NCBI GenBank assembly: GCA_036734105.1
Contig: DAIMZH010000001.1
Coordinates: 1 to 64,000, forward strand
Source: Azoarcus_F sp036734105
GTDB taxonomy: Bacteria > Pseudomonadota > Gammaproteobacteria > Burkholderiales > Rhodocyclaceae
Direction: 5' to 3'
DNA: 64,000 nt
Shown: piece after piece, positions 26,881 to 36,275 of the stretch
Position numbering within the stretch: the stretch's first letter is position 1
Layout: each line of letters starts with the position of its first letter
The notes under the pieces: generated by a model
What the model was told of the DNA's origin: nothing
Seen by the model: the letters and a program-made list of their open reading frames with translations, nothing else
Database searches by the model: none
Made by a program: the position numbers and the translations under genes

Positions 26881-27402
26881 ATGCGAACCACCCATTTAGT
26901 TGCCACCCTGACACTCGCAAGCATCATTCTGGCTGCAGGTGCCATGCTGGCTCCGGTCAGCGCTCAAGACACCCCAACCAGCACAGCGAATCAGTCCAAC
27001 TGGTTGACGCCCGACCAGGTGCGCCAAACACTCGAAGCGCAAGGCTACAGCGACTTTCAGAAAATCGAACTGAAACGCGACCGGATCGAGGTGAAGGCCA
27101 GAGATGCCCAAGCGCGACTGCTTGAGCTTTACCTTCATCCGCAGACCGGTGAAGTCGTCAAATGGGAGCTTGAATCGGATCAGTATCGGCAATCTGTCAA
27201 CCCAGGTGAAGAGCTGGACATGGCGAGCATACTGAATTTGGTCTCATCGCTCGGCTACGCCGACATTCATGAAATCGAACGCGAGAGAAACAAGATTGAA
27301 GTCAAGGCCTTTGATCAGCAAGGCAGACTGGTAGAGTTGTATCTCCACACGGTCACCGGCGAAGTTCTGAAAAGCGAAATCGAGAACAGCAGGTACAGGT
27401 AA
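26881..27402 (+). CDS. Periplasmic protein with two PepSY-like repeats
   Basis: A 173-residue secreted protein. The signal peptide runs to about residue 28 (ATLTLASIILAAGAMLAPVSAQ). Two tandem repeats of about 60 residues follow; each has the pattern G-Y-x-D/A-x-x-x-I-E-x-x-R-x-x-I-E-V-K-A and then L-E-L-Y-L-H-x-x-T-G-E-V. This is the PepSY/YpeB-like fold of peptidase propeptides. GGAGAAATC precedes the ATG. It faces, on the opposite strand, an operon of another PepSY protein with a two-component system. Joint function in signal sensing is inference. Confidence 0.82.
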   Translation: MRTTHLVATLTLASIILAAGAMLAPVSAQDTPTSTANQSNWLTPDQVRQTLEAQGYSDFQKIELKRDRIEVKARDAQARLLELYLHPQTGEVVKWELESDQYRQSVNPGEELDMASILNLVSSLGYADIHEIERERNKIEVKAFDQQGRLVELYLHTVTGEVLKSEIENSRYR

Positions 27403-27433
27403 GCCGAAGCTGTTTTTGCCTGAGTGGCCAGTG

Positions 27434-27472
27434 GCTTTGCCTTCACCAGCTCACGGCCGGTGCAGGCAAAGC
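27434..27472. terminator. Hairpin between convergent PepSY and kinase genes
   Basis: GCTTTGCCT pairs perfectly with AGGCAAAGC, and after one mismatch CACC pairs with GGTG. The stem lies between the stops of the two convergent genes. It lacks a strong T run, so a bidirectional terminator role is likely but not certain. Confidence 0.45.
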
Positions 27473-27477
27473 GCCAG

Positions 27478-28860
27478 TCAAGTCACCACGGCGGGCAAAC
27501 TCAGGCTTACCCGCAACCCGCCAAGTGGCGACTCGCTCAACATGACGTCGCCGCCATACAGTTGGGCAAGCTCACGCACAATGGCCAGACCAAGCCCGCT
27601 GCCAACCGGGCGTTCATCCAAGCGGATACCGCGCATCAGCGCCTGCTCTCGCCGTTCGGGCGGAAGTCCCGGGCCGTCGTCATCCACCACGACCGTAAGT
27701 GTTTCGTCATGACCCGCGACACTCACCTGAACCGTGTGTTTTGCCCATTTGCAGGCGTTATCTACAAGATTGCCCAGCATTTCCATCAAGTCCTGTTTCT
27801 CCCCGCGGAACAGAAACCGTTGTTTGAGTGCAAGTGCACTGATGTTGAGTTGGCGATCAACGTGCACTTTTTGCATGACGCGCAGCAGCGAATCCACCAC
27901 TGGCTCAACCCGCGTCTGCTGACCCGGCAACTGAACCGCAGCGGCAGCCCGGGCCCGGGCCAGATGATGATCGATTTGCGCGCGCGCCGAGCCAAGCTGT
28001 TCGCGTACCATCAGCGCAAACGGCGAGTCCTCGCACTCTGCGGCATTTGCCATCACGGTCAAGGGCGTCTTGACAGCGTGAGCGAGGTTGCCCGCTTGAG
28101 TCCGCGCACGTTGCACGATATCGCTGTTACGATCAAGAATCTTGTTGAAGGCGCTCACCAGCGGCTGAATCTCTTCCGGGTAGGTATCGCTCAATGTGGA
28201 AACCGACCCCTTGCGCAGCGCATCAAGTTCATTCTTGAGCCGACTCAACGGTTTGAGCGCGAAACGTAGCTGCAACACCACCGCGCCCAGCAAACCGAGC
28301 AACGACACACCGAGCGACAAGGCAAGCATCAGGCGCACCTGCGCAACGGGTTCGCTGATGAAACCCTCTTTGGCAGCAACGATCAACCGGAAAGTCATAT
28401 CGGGCACATCGGCCGGAATCACGACTCGCTCGACCATACGCAGTCTGTCGCCCTCTGCAGTGAGCAAGGAATGAACATGAAGCTCGCCATCAGCCAGTGC
28501 GTCCACAGGAACCCGCAGCACCTCGTCCCATAGCGATCGGGAGCGCAGCACACCGGGGGTGGCCGTGTTGTGCTCATCGGGAATGGGGTCGACCTGCCAG
28601 TACAGCCCGGAACGCGGCCTGACGAAACGCGGGTCGCTCATGGTCGTTTTGATCGTCGGAGAGCCATCTGCATCAAACGCAAGTTGCGCTGCGAGCTGGT
28701 TGAGGTGGTTAGCCAACTCCGCCTCGAACTGGCGATGAAGATGCGCTGAAAACAGCGCGGACAAGCCCCACCAAGCCAGAGCCAGCGTCAGCAACACCCA
28801 GATCAAGGTGCCAGACAACAAACGGCCGCCAAGCGAGCCGCGTCGGAATAGCGAGCTCAT
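27478..28860 (-). CDS. Sensor histidine kinase (PhoQ/QseC-like)
   Basis: A 460-residue membrane kinase. Two membrane segments (about residues 14-38 and 180-200) flank a periplasmic sensor of roughly 140 residues. Then come a HAMP-like region, the dimerisation box NLAHAVKTPLTVM with the phosphorylated His, the N box LGNLVDNACKWA, the G1 box VVDDDGPGLP and the G2 box GSGLGLAIV. The start overlaps the response-regulator stop by 4 bases, so the pair is translationally coupled. The signal is unknown; the upstream PepSY gene may provide it. Confidence 0.92.
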   Translation of the reverse strand: MSSLFRRGSLGGRLLSGTLIWVLLTLALAWWGLSALFSAHLHRQFEAELANHLNQLAAQLAFDADGSPTIKTTMSDPRFVRPRSGLYWQVDPIPDEHNTATPGVLRSRSLWDEVLRVPVDALADGELHVHSLLTAEGDRLRMVERVVIPADVPDMTFRLIVAAKEGFISEPVAQVRLMLALSLGVSLLGLLGAVVLQLRFALKPLSRLKNELDALRKGSVSTLSDTYPEEIQPLVSAFNKILDRNSDIVQRARTQAGNLAHAVKTPLTVMANAAECEDSPFALMVREQLGSARAQIDHHLARARAAAAVQLPGQQTRVEPVVDSLLRVMQKVHVDRQLNISALALKQRFLFRGEKQDLMEMLGNLVDNACKWAKHTVQVSVAGHDETLTVVVDDDGPGLPPERREQALMRGIRLDERPVGSGLGLAIVRELAQLYGGDVMLSESPLGGLRVSLSLPAVVT

Positions 28861-29540
28861 GTCGGCCCGGGATGATCGGTTTCGACACAAACCACGCGGT
28901 ACCCCAGGCCGCGAACTGTTTCGATGAAACCGGGCGGCATCTTCTTCCTCAGTCTGGCGACGAAAACCTCAACGGTATTCGAGTCACGGTCAAAGTCTTG
29001 CGCATACAGATGTTCAACCAGTTCAGTGCGAGACACAATCTGGTCGGCACGATGCATCAGATACGCCAGCAGTCGAAACTCGTGGCTGGTCAGCACAACC
29101 GCACAGGCGTTGGCGGTCACCCTGCCCGTGCGGCTGTCAAGCACCACCGGGCCGCATGTAATCTCGGCACTGGCCAAACCATTGGATCGCCTTATCAGGG
29201 CGCGCACCCGCGCCAGCAATTCTTCCATGTGAAAAGGCTTGGCAAGGTAATCATCGGCACCAGCATCAATACCGGCAACCTTGTCATGCCAGGCATCACG
29301 GGCAGTGAGCACCAGCACAGGCATGTTACGGCCGCCTGCGCGCCATCGCCTGAGCACCGTCAGCCCATCCATTTCGGGCAGGCCGAGGTCAAGCACCACA
29401 AGGTCGAAGTTTTCCTCGGTGCCCAGATAAAACGCCTCACGGCCATTCGCGGTCGCGTCCACCACGTAGCCACTGGCGCTCAGCGACGAACGCACCTGAG
29501 CGCTCAAGGTCTGGTCATCCTCGACAAGCAGGATTCGCAT
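28857..29540 (-). CDS. Response regulator, OmpR/PhoP family
   Basis: A 227-residue regulator. The receiver domain has the acidic pair in LLVEDD, the phosphorylated Asp in VVLDLGLPEMDG and Lys in AKPFHMEE. The winged-helix DNA-binding domain ends with the typical ETVRGLGYRV. The start overlaps the stop of the upstream PepSY gene by one base (TGATG) and the stop overlaps the kinase start, so all three genes form one coupled operon. Confidence 0.93.
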   Translation of the reverse strand: MRILLVEDDQTLSAQVRSSLSASGYVVDATANGREAFYLGTEENFDLVVLDLGLPEMDGLTVLRRWRAGGRNMPVLVLTARDAWHDKVAGIDAGADDYLAKPFHMEELLARVRALIRRSNGLASAEITCGPVVLDSRTGRVTANACAVVLTSHEFRLLAYLMHRADQIVSRTELVEHLYAQDFDRDSNTVEVFVARLRKKMPPGFIETVRGLGYRVVCVETDHPGPT

Positions 29541-29932
29541 CAGTCGTACTCCTTGTCGCAGCCCTCGTCTGAACTACCGCGGCATCGCATCCTAAGCCCC
29601 TTCCCCTTGAGACCGAGCAGTTCGCCGTTGCGGGCGTCGACTTTGAGCTTGAGCATACCTCCCTGGCTACGAAGCAGCTTGATCTCGTATATCCACAGGC
29701 CATCGTCGCGCTCGAGCTCCACCTCTATCACCTCACCGGGATACATTGCACCCACTTTCTCAAGCAGCACACGCAAGGGAAGCACTTCGCCGGCCTGAAG
29801 TGCCTGGCGGGCACGCATATGGTCATCGTCAGCCAAGGCTACAGCAGCCACAAATGACAAGGCAAAGAGCACAAAAAGGCAACGCGTGAGTAAACCGCGA
29901 AAAGTCACCAGACGCTCCTCAGGGTGTGACAT
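29540..29932 (-). CDS. Periplasmic PepSY-domain protein
   Basis: A 130-residue secreted protein. The N-terminal signal is CLFVLFALSFVAAVALA. One PepSY domain follows: ALQAGEVLPLRVLLEKV, then GEVIEVELERDDGLWIYEIKLL and DARNGELLGL. First gene of an operon with a response regulator and a histidine kinase. PepSY proteins next to two-component systems are common in proteobacteria, and a sensing or inhibitory role is inferred from that. An ATG four codons upstream (29944) is an alternative start; neither has a clear ribosome binding site. Confidence 0.85.
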   Translation of the reverse strand: MSHPEERLVTFRGLLTRCLFVLFALSFVAAVALADDDHMRARQALQAGEVLPLRVLLEKVGAMYPGEVIEVELERDDGLWIYEIKLLRSQGGMLKLKVDARNGELLGLKGKGLRMRCRGSSDEGCDKEYD

Positions 29933-30128
29933 CAATACGCGCATTCTTGCAGAGCACCGGTTAACCGGACATTAACAACGCGTTCAGCCTGCATTCAGGC
30001 AACATCGAGGATCATTCAAATAACGGCAGAGTTGGTCGGCGCTACAGCTTCTGAAACAGCTCAAAGGTATGCAGCATCAAGGCAACAGGCACACGCCATC
30101 CACCGCTTTACACACTCAGGAGATAGTC

Positions 30129-30512
30129 ATGAAAATGCGACATACAACCCGCCGCCTGCTTCTTTGCGGGCTCACAGCCGCGATGCTATCAGGCGTGACC
30201 ATGGCTCAACAGCCCACGGTAGCCGACAATTCACCGGTTTTTGGCACACAGCTCATGACCGAGCAAGAGCGCACAGAGCACCGAGCCAGAATGTGGGCCG
30301 CGCAAACCCCGGATGCACGCGAACAGGTACGCCTTGAACATCATCAGAAAATGCTGGAGCGTGCAGCACAGCGCGGTGTCACCCTGCCCGATGAACCACC
30401 GCAGCGCATCATGGGTCAGGGTCGCAACCCGGGCCAGGCACCCGGCATGGGAGCGGGACGCATGCAGGGTGATGCTGCTGGCCAGGGTCAGGGGCGCTAC
30501 AGACAACAATAA
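30129..30512 (+). CDS. Small secreted protein, Gly/Gln/Met-rich C-terminus
   Basis: A 127-residue protein with signal peptide (LLLCGLTAAMLSGVTMAQQ), a charged helical middle (TEQERTEHRARMWAAQ, then VRLEHHQKMLERAAQRG) and a flexible tail rich in Gly, Gln and Met. AGGAGATAG precedes the ATG at 30129. The charged helices and exported location recall Spy/CpxP-like periplasmic proteins, but no LTxxQ motif is present. It is convergent with exbD. A decayed copy of its C-terminal third is at 36344-36439, on the other side of the tonB-exbD operon. Confidence 0.75.
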   Translation: MKMRHTTRRLLLCGLTAAMLSGVTMAQQPTVADNSPVFGTQLMTEQERTEHRARMWAAQTPDAREQVRLEHHQKMLERAAQRGVTLPDEPPQRIMGQGRNPGQAPGMGAGRMQGDAAGQGQGRYRQQ

Positions 30513-30591
30513 GGAGATCACAGCGATCACTTTCTGCATTCGGGACTAAGCTAGCCCTTAGAAGAACAACACCGACGCAACCCGGCTCCGA

Positions 30592-31035
<444 letters not shown>

Positions 31036-31044
31036 GGTCGCCCC

Positions 31045-31773
31045 TCAGCCCGACTGCAGCGGGCTCGAAGGCACGCCGCCCTCGCCCCGCTGGGCGAGCC
31101 GCACGCCCGCCACGAGATAGGCGTGCAGGCCGTTGGCGAATCCGTCCAGCCGCGCCAGTACCAACCGGTTGGCCCGGGTGAAAGCATTGTAGGCAAGCAC
31201 CGCAGGAATCGCGACAAAAAGCCCTGCGGCCGTCATGATCAGGGCCTCGCCGACCGGCCCCGCCACTTGATCCAGCACCACCGCGCTCTGACCGGACAAG
31301 CCGATCAACGCATGGTAGATACCCCAGACTGTGCCGAACAAACCAACGAAAGGCGCTGTTGCGCCAACCGAGGCGAGCAGCGTCAAACCCTGCTCGACCT
31401 TGGCCTGAGCTGCTACGGTGGACTGTTGAAGTGTGCGACCGAGAAACTCCGCAGGGTCAACATCGATGCCGATACCGCCGCTTTTTCGCTCTTCGTAGGC
31501 TCTTGCAGCATCCATTGCGTCGTCCAATACGCCCATGAATACACCACTACTGTCTGTTAGTCGGACTGCATCAATCGCCTCTGCCCTATCGCGCGCTTTC
31601 CAGAACGCCTGCACAGAACGTGTAGCCGCCCGACGCAAACGTAAAAGACCCAACGCTTTGCCAAAGATGACCGTCCAGCTCGCAACAGACATGGCGCCTA
31701 GCGCAATCGCAGTGGCGTGACCAACAAGGTCTGCCTGTGCCCACACTGAAGCAAGATCAAATGAAGTACTCAT
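31045..31773 (-). CDS. exbB: Biopolymer transport protein ExbB (MotA/TolQ/ExbB family)
   Basis: A 242-residue protein with three membrane segments. The conserved core LLASVGATAPFVGLFGTVWG precedes the last two helices, with EALIMTAAGLFVAIPAVLAYN forming the pore. The ATG at 31773 opens MSTSFDLASVW; the open frame extends further but overlaps the upstream gene. Proton-channel partner of ExbD, placed in the same operon as tonB and a receptor, so it is probably dedicated to them. Confidence 0.93.
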   Translation of the reverse strand: MSTSFDLASVWAQADLVGHATAIALGAMSVASWTVIFGKALGLLRLRRAATRSVQAFWKARDRAEAIDAVRLTDSSGVFMGVLDDAMDAARAYEERKSGGIGIDVDPAEFLGRTLQQSTVAAQAKVEQGLTLLASVGATAPFVGLFGTVWGIYHALIGLSGQSAVVLDQVAGPVGEALIMTAAGLFVAIPAVLAYNAFTRANRLVLARLDGFANGLHAYLVAGVRLAQRGEGGVPSSPLQSG

Positions 31774-31802
31774 GATTGGATAATCCGTTGAAACAATCTG
31801 GG

Positions 31803-33245
31803 TCAATGGTGGTGCGCCGCAGCCGGCATCAGCCAAAGGGCAACTAGCTTGATCACAAAAATGGACATGTAAAGGAACACCGGAGCGCTGCCGTAAAACC
31901 AGATACGTAGTCGCGTTACCCGGTCCGGGTTACCGATGAGCACGGCGCGTTGCCAGATCAACCATAGCGTCCAGGCCATACCCACATAGGGAAGTACGCC
32001 GAGCCAGGCGAGCCAGGTGTCGCCTCGCTGAGCCAACGGCTCCATCTGCCAGGCCAGTCCGGATAGATTCGCGACCTCGTTGCCAATTGCATGTGCATTG
32101 CGAGTTGCAAAAGTGGACACCGCATGGGGGATCAACCCAATGACCGCCAGCGGCGCAAGCCCGAGTGAAAGTGTGTTGGCGGCATCACGCCAGGACGAAC
32201 CCGCAATTCGCGCAGCCCTCTGATAGCCCCAGACCCCCGCCAACGCAGTCAGTCCGATGCCTAGTACAAGCGCAAGAAACCGGCCCAGATCAAAAAAGGC
32301 CGAATCGAGCGCCACTCGGGCATGCAGCCACTCACCAGCAAGAACCCAGGGCAAGTGCGGTTTCAGCGGCGTATGCTGCAGCCCATGCAGAAACTGAATT
32401 CCGACGCCCGCGACACCAAGAATGATCAGAAACACCCACATTTCGTAGCGATCCTGACCCAAGACAGGCGAACGCATTACCTCGCCGGGCGGACGAACAA
32501 CCAGATGTGCGCTGTCGCAGGCAGTCAGACAATCCGTGCACAGGGTGCACGCGTCCATGTTGTTGCGTTGCTCGAAGCGGAATGGCGACAAGTGGTAACT
32601 GCAGGCTTTGGCACAATCAAAAGTCTTGCAGGTTCCACATGCCTGAGCATCGGTGTGGATCTGCAGCACGCCCACCTTACCGTGCGTGGCCAACACACGC
32701 CCCAGCGGGCACACATGCTTGCACCAGGCCATACCCTTGAACACATAAAACACACCAAAAGCGAGAACGCTGAAGACCAGAAAGTACCAGGCTGTGGTTC
32801 GTGTCGAGACTGATAAGGCGCCTGGCATGGCATAGGCCACGACCCAGTAGGCCAGCACAATGATGACCAACCCTGTCCACACCCCACGCCATTGCTTTGG
32901 AAACGGTTTGCGCAGGCCGATCCGGGTCAGCCACTTGCCAACGAAACCATGGGGGCAGATTGCGCAGTAGGCGTTGCCGAGCGAGGGCGTCACCACGCTG
33001 GTAAAGAGCGGCCAGAATATTCCCCACATCAGCAGGGTTGCCAAACCGACTCGTGCATCTTCCATCGCGATGCCAGTGGCCACCCCGGCAACAAACAAGA
33101 GCAGCGTCACAGCTCGAATTGCCGTCAGCAAATAGCCTCGCCGCAACAGCCATCCCAACACAGGCAATTGCGTCAGGGCGCTCGCAAAAATATGTCCGGC
33201 TCTAGTGCCTCCATTATCGACGCGAATCGTTATGACTCTACTCAT
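31803..33245 (-). CDS. Polyferredoxin-like membrane protein (NosR C-terminal/CcoG-like)
   Basis: A 480-residue integral membrane protein. Five to six helices in the N-terminal half hold two C-x-x-x-C-P-type loops: NAYCAICPHGFVGKW and WCKHVCPLGR. Then a cytoplasmic-type domain carries two ferredoxin clusters, CGTCKTFDCAKAC and CTLCTDCLTACD. More membrane helices follow, and the end is HHH. The layout resembles the C-terminal part of NosR and the cupric reductase CcoG (established for that family). Its place between a TonB-dependent receptor and exbB is unusual. I infer electron delivery to a metal or ligand imported by this system. GGGAG precedes the ATG. Confidence 0.82.
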   Translation of the reverse strand: MSRVITIRVDNGGTRAGHIFASALTQLPVLGWLLRRGYLLTAIRAVTLLLFVAGVATGIAMEDARVGLATLLMWGIFWPLFTSVVTPSLGNAYCAICPHGFVGKWLTRIGLRKPFPKQWRGVWTGLVIIVLAYWVVAYAMPGALSVSTRTTAWYFLVFSVLAFGVFYVFKGMAWCKHVCPLGRVLATHGKVGVLQIHTDAQACGTCKTFDCAKACSYHLSPFRFEQRNNMDACTLCTDCLTACDSAHLVVRPPGEVMRSPVLGQDRYEMWVFLIILGVAGVGIQFLHGLQHTPLKPHLPWVLAGEWLHARVALDSAFFDLGRFLALVLGIGLTALAGVWGYQRAARIAGSSWRDAANTLSLGLAPLAVIGLIPHAVSTFATRNAHAIGNEVANLSGLAWQMEPLAQRGDTWLAWLGVLPYVGMAWTLWLIWQRAVLIGNPDRVTRLRIWFYGSAPVFLYMSIFVIKLVALWLMPAAAHHH

Positions 33246-33271
33246 GTTCGTTGCTCCCTCAAAATTGCGGT

Positions 33272-35161
33272 TCAGAATGACTTGCTGCCACCAACATAAA
33301 TGAAGCGGGCATCCGGGTCATTGCGCTGAGTGCCAGTCGCAGTAATCGAAAAGTTTCCCGGATCGCGTTGGTTGAATACGTTGTCCACTCCGCCAAAGAA
33401 CTCGAAACCACTGCGATGACGATACTGAATAGCCAGGTCGGCCACGGTCAGCCTTGAGTTGTACGGAGGAGCACCGCGCGGGGCTGTCACGCCCACAGCC
33501 AGGTAGTTGCGCAGATGGCGTGCGCGTGCGGTGACCGTCCAGTCATGAAACTGATGACGGCTTTCCAGACGCCAGGTCTGTTTCGGCCGACCGGTCAAAC
33601 GCTCGTTGGTATCGGCATTCATCGCCCTCAACCACTCAACGGACGCAGTCACCACCCAGTCATTGCGCAGCGGCCACACCGCCGACAGTTCAGCACCAAC
33701 GATTTTTGCCTTGCCGATGTTGCGATACTCCACCACGCGCAGTGGGCCTACCATCTGGGCTGTCGTGAAGGAATCGATGAGTTGATCTATCCGGTTTCTG
33801 TGCAAAGTGAGTTCGACATGGCCATCTCCGAACTCGCGGCGGAGCATGCCCTCCCAGGTCTTTGACTGTTCGGGTTTCAGGTCCGGATTGCCACGAATGA
33901 GCAAACGGCCACGCGCAAAACTGGAATATTGTTCAAGCAATGAAGGCGCACGAAACGCCGACCCGTAACCGAGTCGGGCACTCCAGTCACCACTCGTCCA
34001 TCCAAGAGAAATCCTCGGATTGGTTGTGCCACCAAAATCGTCATAGCGGTCATGACGAACACCCGCAACCAGCAACCAGTTATCATTGATCTGCCACTGA
34101 TCCTGAAGCAGCAAGAACCAGTTCCGCCTGCTGGCCTCTCGGCTGTTGATGCTGACATCAAGCTTGTCCCGGCTACCGCCAGCACCAATTGACAACTGAT
34201 GCAGATCATGCGGATAAACCTGATACACCATATCGGTTTGATACTGACGGAAATCGGTTGTCTCAACGTTGGGATGACTACGATTGGTCGAACCCTTGCT
34301 GCTGCCTGCGCTAGCTCGCACAGTCAGCTCGCCTGCCCCAATATCCTGTCGAAAGTCCAGACTGGCAAAATAACGCTTCTCCTTTTCGAAGCGGGAATGC
34401 CCTATCGCTCTCGATCGACTGTCACGATCGAATGCTTCCAGCGCCCAACCCATGCTGCGCGTTCCATCAGGGGTCCATCGCCCTCGATAACTCCCCGACC
34501 AGTTGTTCAAGCGACCGAAATCGTCAGTTGTGGAGTCGCGATGACTAAGACGATCACGGTAGTTCTGTTCGAGCGTGAAGCTATGGCCGAGTCGGCTATC
34601 ACCAGTTCGATGATTGATGCCGGTCAGCAAGGACTCCCTGCCACGCTCAGCCAACCCGGTACGGAAGTACACATCCGTTCCGGGGCTTGAACCCGGCTGC
34701 CTCGTGATGACGTTGACGACACCACCCAATGCATCAGAACCGTAAAGCGATGACAGCGGACCACGAACGATTTCGACACGATCGATATCAAAGAACCCGA
34801 TCTGCGAAATGTTGTTGCTGCCATAGTTATTCGTACGCCGGAATCCGTCGATAAGTATCAAAGTGTGGTTGCGGTTGAATCCCCGGATGGAAATGTCACC
34901 GGTCGCACCTGATACTGAGGTACTCACACCCACCGACTGCTTGAGCACCTGTCCAACACTGGCAGACCCGAACGAGTCAAGCTGATCTCGACCAAGCACT
35001 TCAACACTGGCCTGCACATCACGCACAGGTGCCTCCGTACCAGTCGCGGTTACGACGACCCGATCCAGGGAACGAACAGTCGTTTCGTTTGCGATAGCCT
35101 GCATACCTGCCAGCATCGCGATCGCGGTGATCAGCGTCTTCCTTTTGTAATTGATCTTCAT
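33272..35161 (-). CDS. TonB-dependent outer-membrane receptor (BtuB/CirA-like)
   Basis: A 629-residue receptor with a signal peptide of about 24 residues and a TonB box at LDRVVVTATG. The plug domain has SIRGFNRNHTLILIDGF and VEIVRGPLSSLYGSDALGGVVNVITR, and a 22-strand barrel follows, ending with Phe (VGGSKSF). Length and motifs fit the cobalamin/colicin receptor group, but the ligand cannot be read from the sequence. No cobalamin riboswitch is visible upstream. Downstream lies the polyferredoxin gene, upstream tonB. AAGGAAA lies before the ATG. Confidence 0.9.
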   Translation of the reverse strand: MKINYKRKTLITAIAMLAGMQAIANETTVRSLDRVVVTATGTEAPVRDVQASVEVLGRDQLDSFGSASVGQVLKQSVGVSTSVSGATGDISIRGFNRNHTLILIDGFRRTNNYGSNNISQIGFFDIDRVEIVRGPLSSLYGSDALGGVVNVITRQPGSSPGTDVYFRTGLAERGRESLLTGINHRTGDSRLGHSFTLEQNYRDRLSHRDSTTDDFGRLNNWSGSYRGRWTPDGTRSMGWALEAFDRDSRSRAIGHSRFEKEKRYFASLDFRQDIGAGELTVRASAGSSKGSTNRSHPNVETTDFRQYQTDMVYQVYPHDLHQLSIGAGGSRDKLDVSINSREASRRNWFLLLQDQWQINDNWLLVAGVRHDRYDDFGGTTNPRISLGWTSGDWSARLGYGSAFRAPSLLEQYSSFARGRLLIRGNPDLKPEQSKTWEGMLRREFGDGHVELTLHRNRIDQLIDSFTTAQMVGPLRVVEYRNIGKAKIVGAELSAVWPLRNDWVVTASVEWLRAMNADTNERLTGRPKQTWRLESRHQFHDWTVTARARHLRNYLAVGVTAPRGAPPYNSRLTVADLAIQYRHRSGFEFFGGVDNVFNQRDPGNFSITATGTQRNDPDARFIYVGGSKSF

Positions 35162-35215
35162 GGCATTTCCTTTTTTGATTTCAATGGGTGAGAGTGAATG
35201 GTCCGCATTCGGGCC

Positions 35216-36225
35216 TTAGCCGTTCAGACGAAACGCCACCGGTACGATGACCCGTGCCGCCACCGCTCGTCCGCCCCGGCGTGCGGGCACGAATCGCCAA
35301 TTGCCAACAGCTTTAAGCGCCGCTTCGTCCAGCCGTGAGAACCCACTGCTTTGATGAACCACAAGCCGCTCGGCACGACCGTCGGCGCTGACCCAGACAA
35401 GCAATCGGACTTCACCCTGTTCACCTCGGCGACGCGACATTGGCGGGTATGTCGGCGCAGGGTTCCGGAGGTAATCCGCTTCGAAACGCGCCTCACTCTC
35501 TTCACCCCCTGGTACCGTCAAATCTCCTTGTCGGGTCGCCATCGTCTGTGTCTGAGCACTAGCCTCCGGAACACCTGTTTGTGTTACCGGACCGGTTTGA
35601 GTTGTTGTTGAAGGCAAGGCCTTGGGCTGAGGTTTGGGCTGAGGTTTGGGCTGAGGTTCTGGTTTGGGTTCTGGTTTGGGTTCTGGTTTGGGTTCTGGCG
35701 CAGGTTCCGNNNNNNNNNNNNNNNNNNNNNNNNNNNNNNNNNNNNNNNNNNNNNNNNNNNNNNNNNNNNNNNNNNNNNNNNNNNNNNNNNNNNNNNNNNN
35801 NNNNNNNNNGGTTCTGGTTTGGGTTCTGGTTTGGGTTCTGGTTTGGGTTCTGGCGCAGGTTCCGGTGCCGGTGATGGCTCAGGTTCTGGTGCCGGTGATG
35901 GCTCAGGTTCTGGTTCCGGCTTGGGTACTGGTACTGGGTCTGGTTCATGAGACTCGTCGAGCATTGCCAGGAGTTCGTCAGCTAACACCATTTCCGCGCC
36001 CAGTTGGTCGAGGTCTCCTGGCACAGGCGCAAGAAACTTGACAAAGCTCACCTGCATGGCAAGAGGTTCTGCCTGTGTCATCGGTGAATCCGTGCGCTGC
36101 ATGATCCAGAACCCCAATGCACCATGCCCCGCACAGGCGAGAAACAAGGCAACAGCACTTTGCCGCCAGTCGCGGCAAAGGCTGCTGAAACGCTGATCTG
36201 TTCTCTTTTTGTGGTGGGCAGGCAT
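35216..36225 (-). CDS. tonB: Energy transducer TonB, interrupted by an assembly gap
   Basis: The N-terminal part (from ATG 36225) has one membrane anchor (AVALFLACAGHGALGFWIM). A long Pro/Glu/Lys-rich linker of PEPKPEP-type repeats follows and spans the periplasm. The C-terminal domain, after the gap, has the TonB pattern YPPMSRRRGEQGEVRLLVWVSADG, then SSGFSRLDEAALKAVGNWRF. The 100-N run at 35710-35809 puts the halves in different frames, but both gap edges carry the same 55 bases. Collapsing that overlap removes 155 bases, rejoins the frames and gives a 284-residue protein. It leads the operon with a receptor, a polyferredoxin and exbBD. Confidence 0.87.
35655..35864. repeat. 12-bp minisatellite in the TonB linker with 100-N gap
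   Basis: The unit GGTTCTGGTTTG (encoding K-P-E-P on the minus strand) is repeated three times followed by GGTTCTGGCGCAGGTTCCG at 35655-35709, and the same 55 bases recur at 35810-35864. The N run 35710-35809 lies exactly between them. This looks like two contig ends sharing a k-mer-sized overlap rather than missing sequence, but a collapsed repeat cannot be excluded. Confidence 0.85.
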
Positions 36226-36275
36226 TGAGCCAATCCTTTGAGCTTGCTTCAGGGGCAGGGCTTGGGCTGAGGTGA

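Noticed and set aside
27424..28269. Plus-strand frame opposite the histidine kinase
   Set aside because: The kinase boxes on the minus strand are unambiguous.
35216..36225. A true frameshift or two separate genes in tonB
   Set aside because: The frame change is produced by the arbitrary 100-N gap; collapsing the identical 55-base ends restores one frame.
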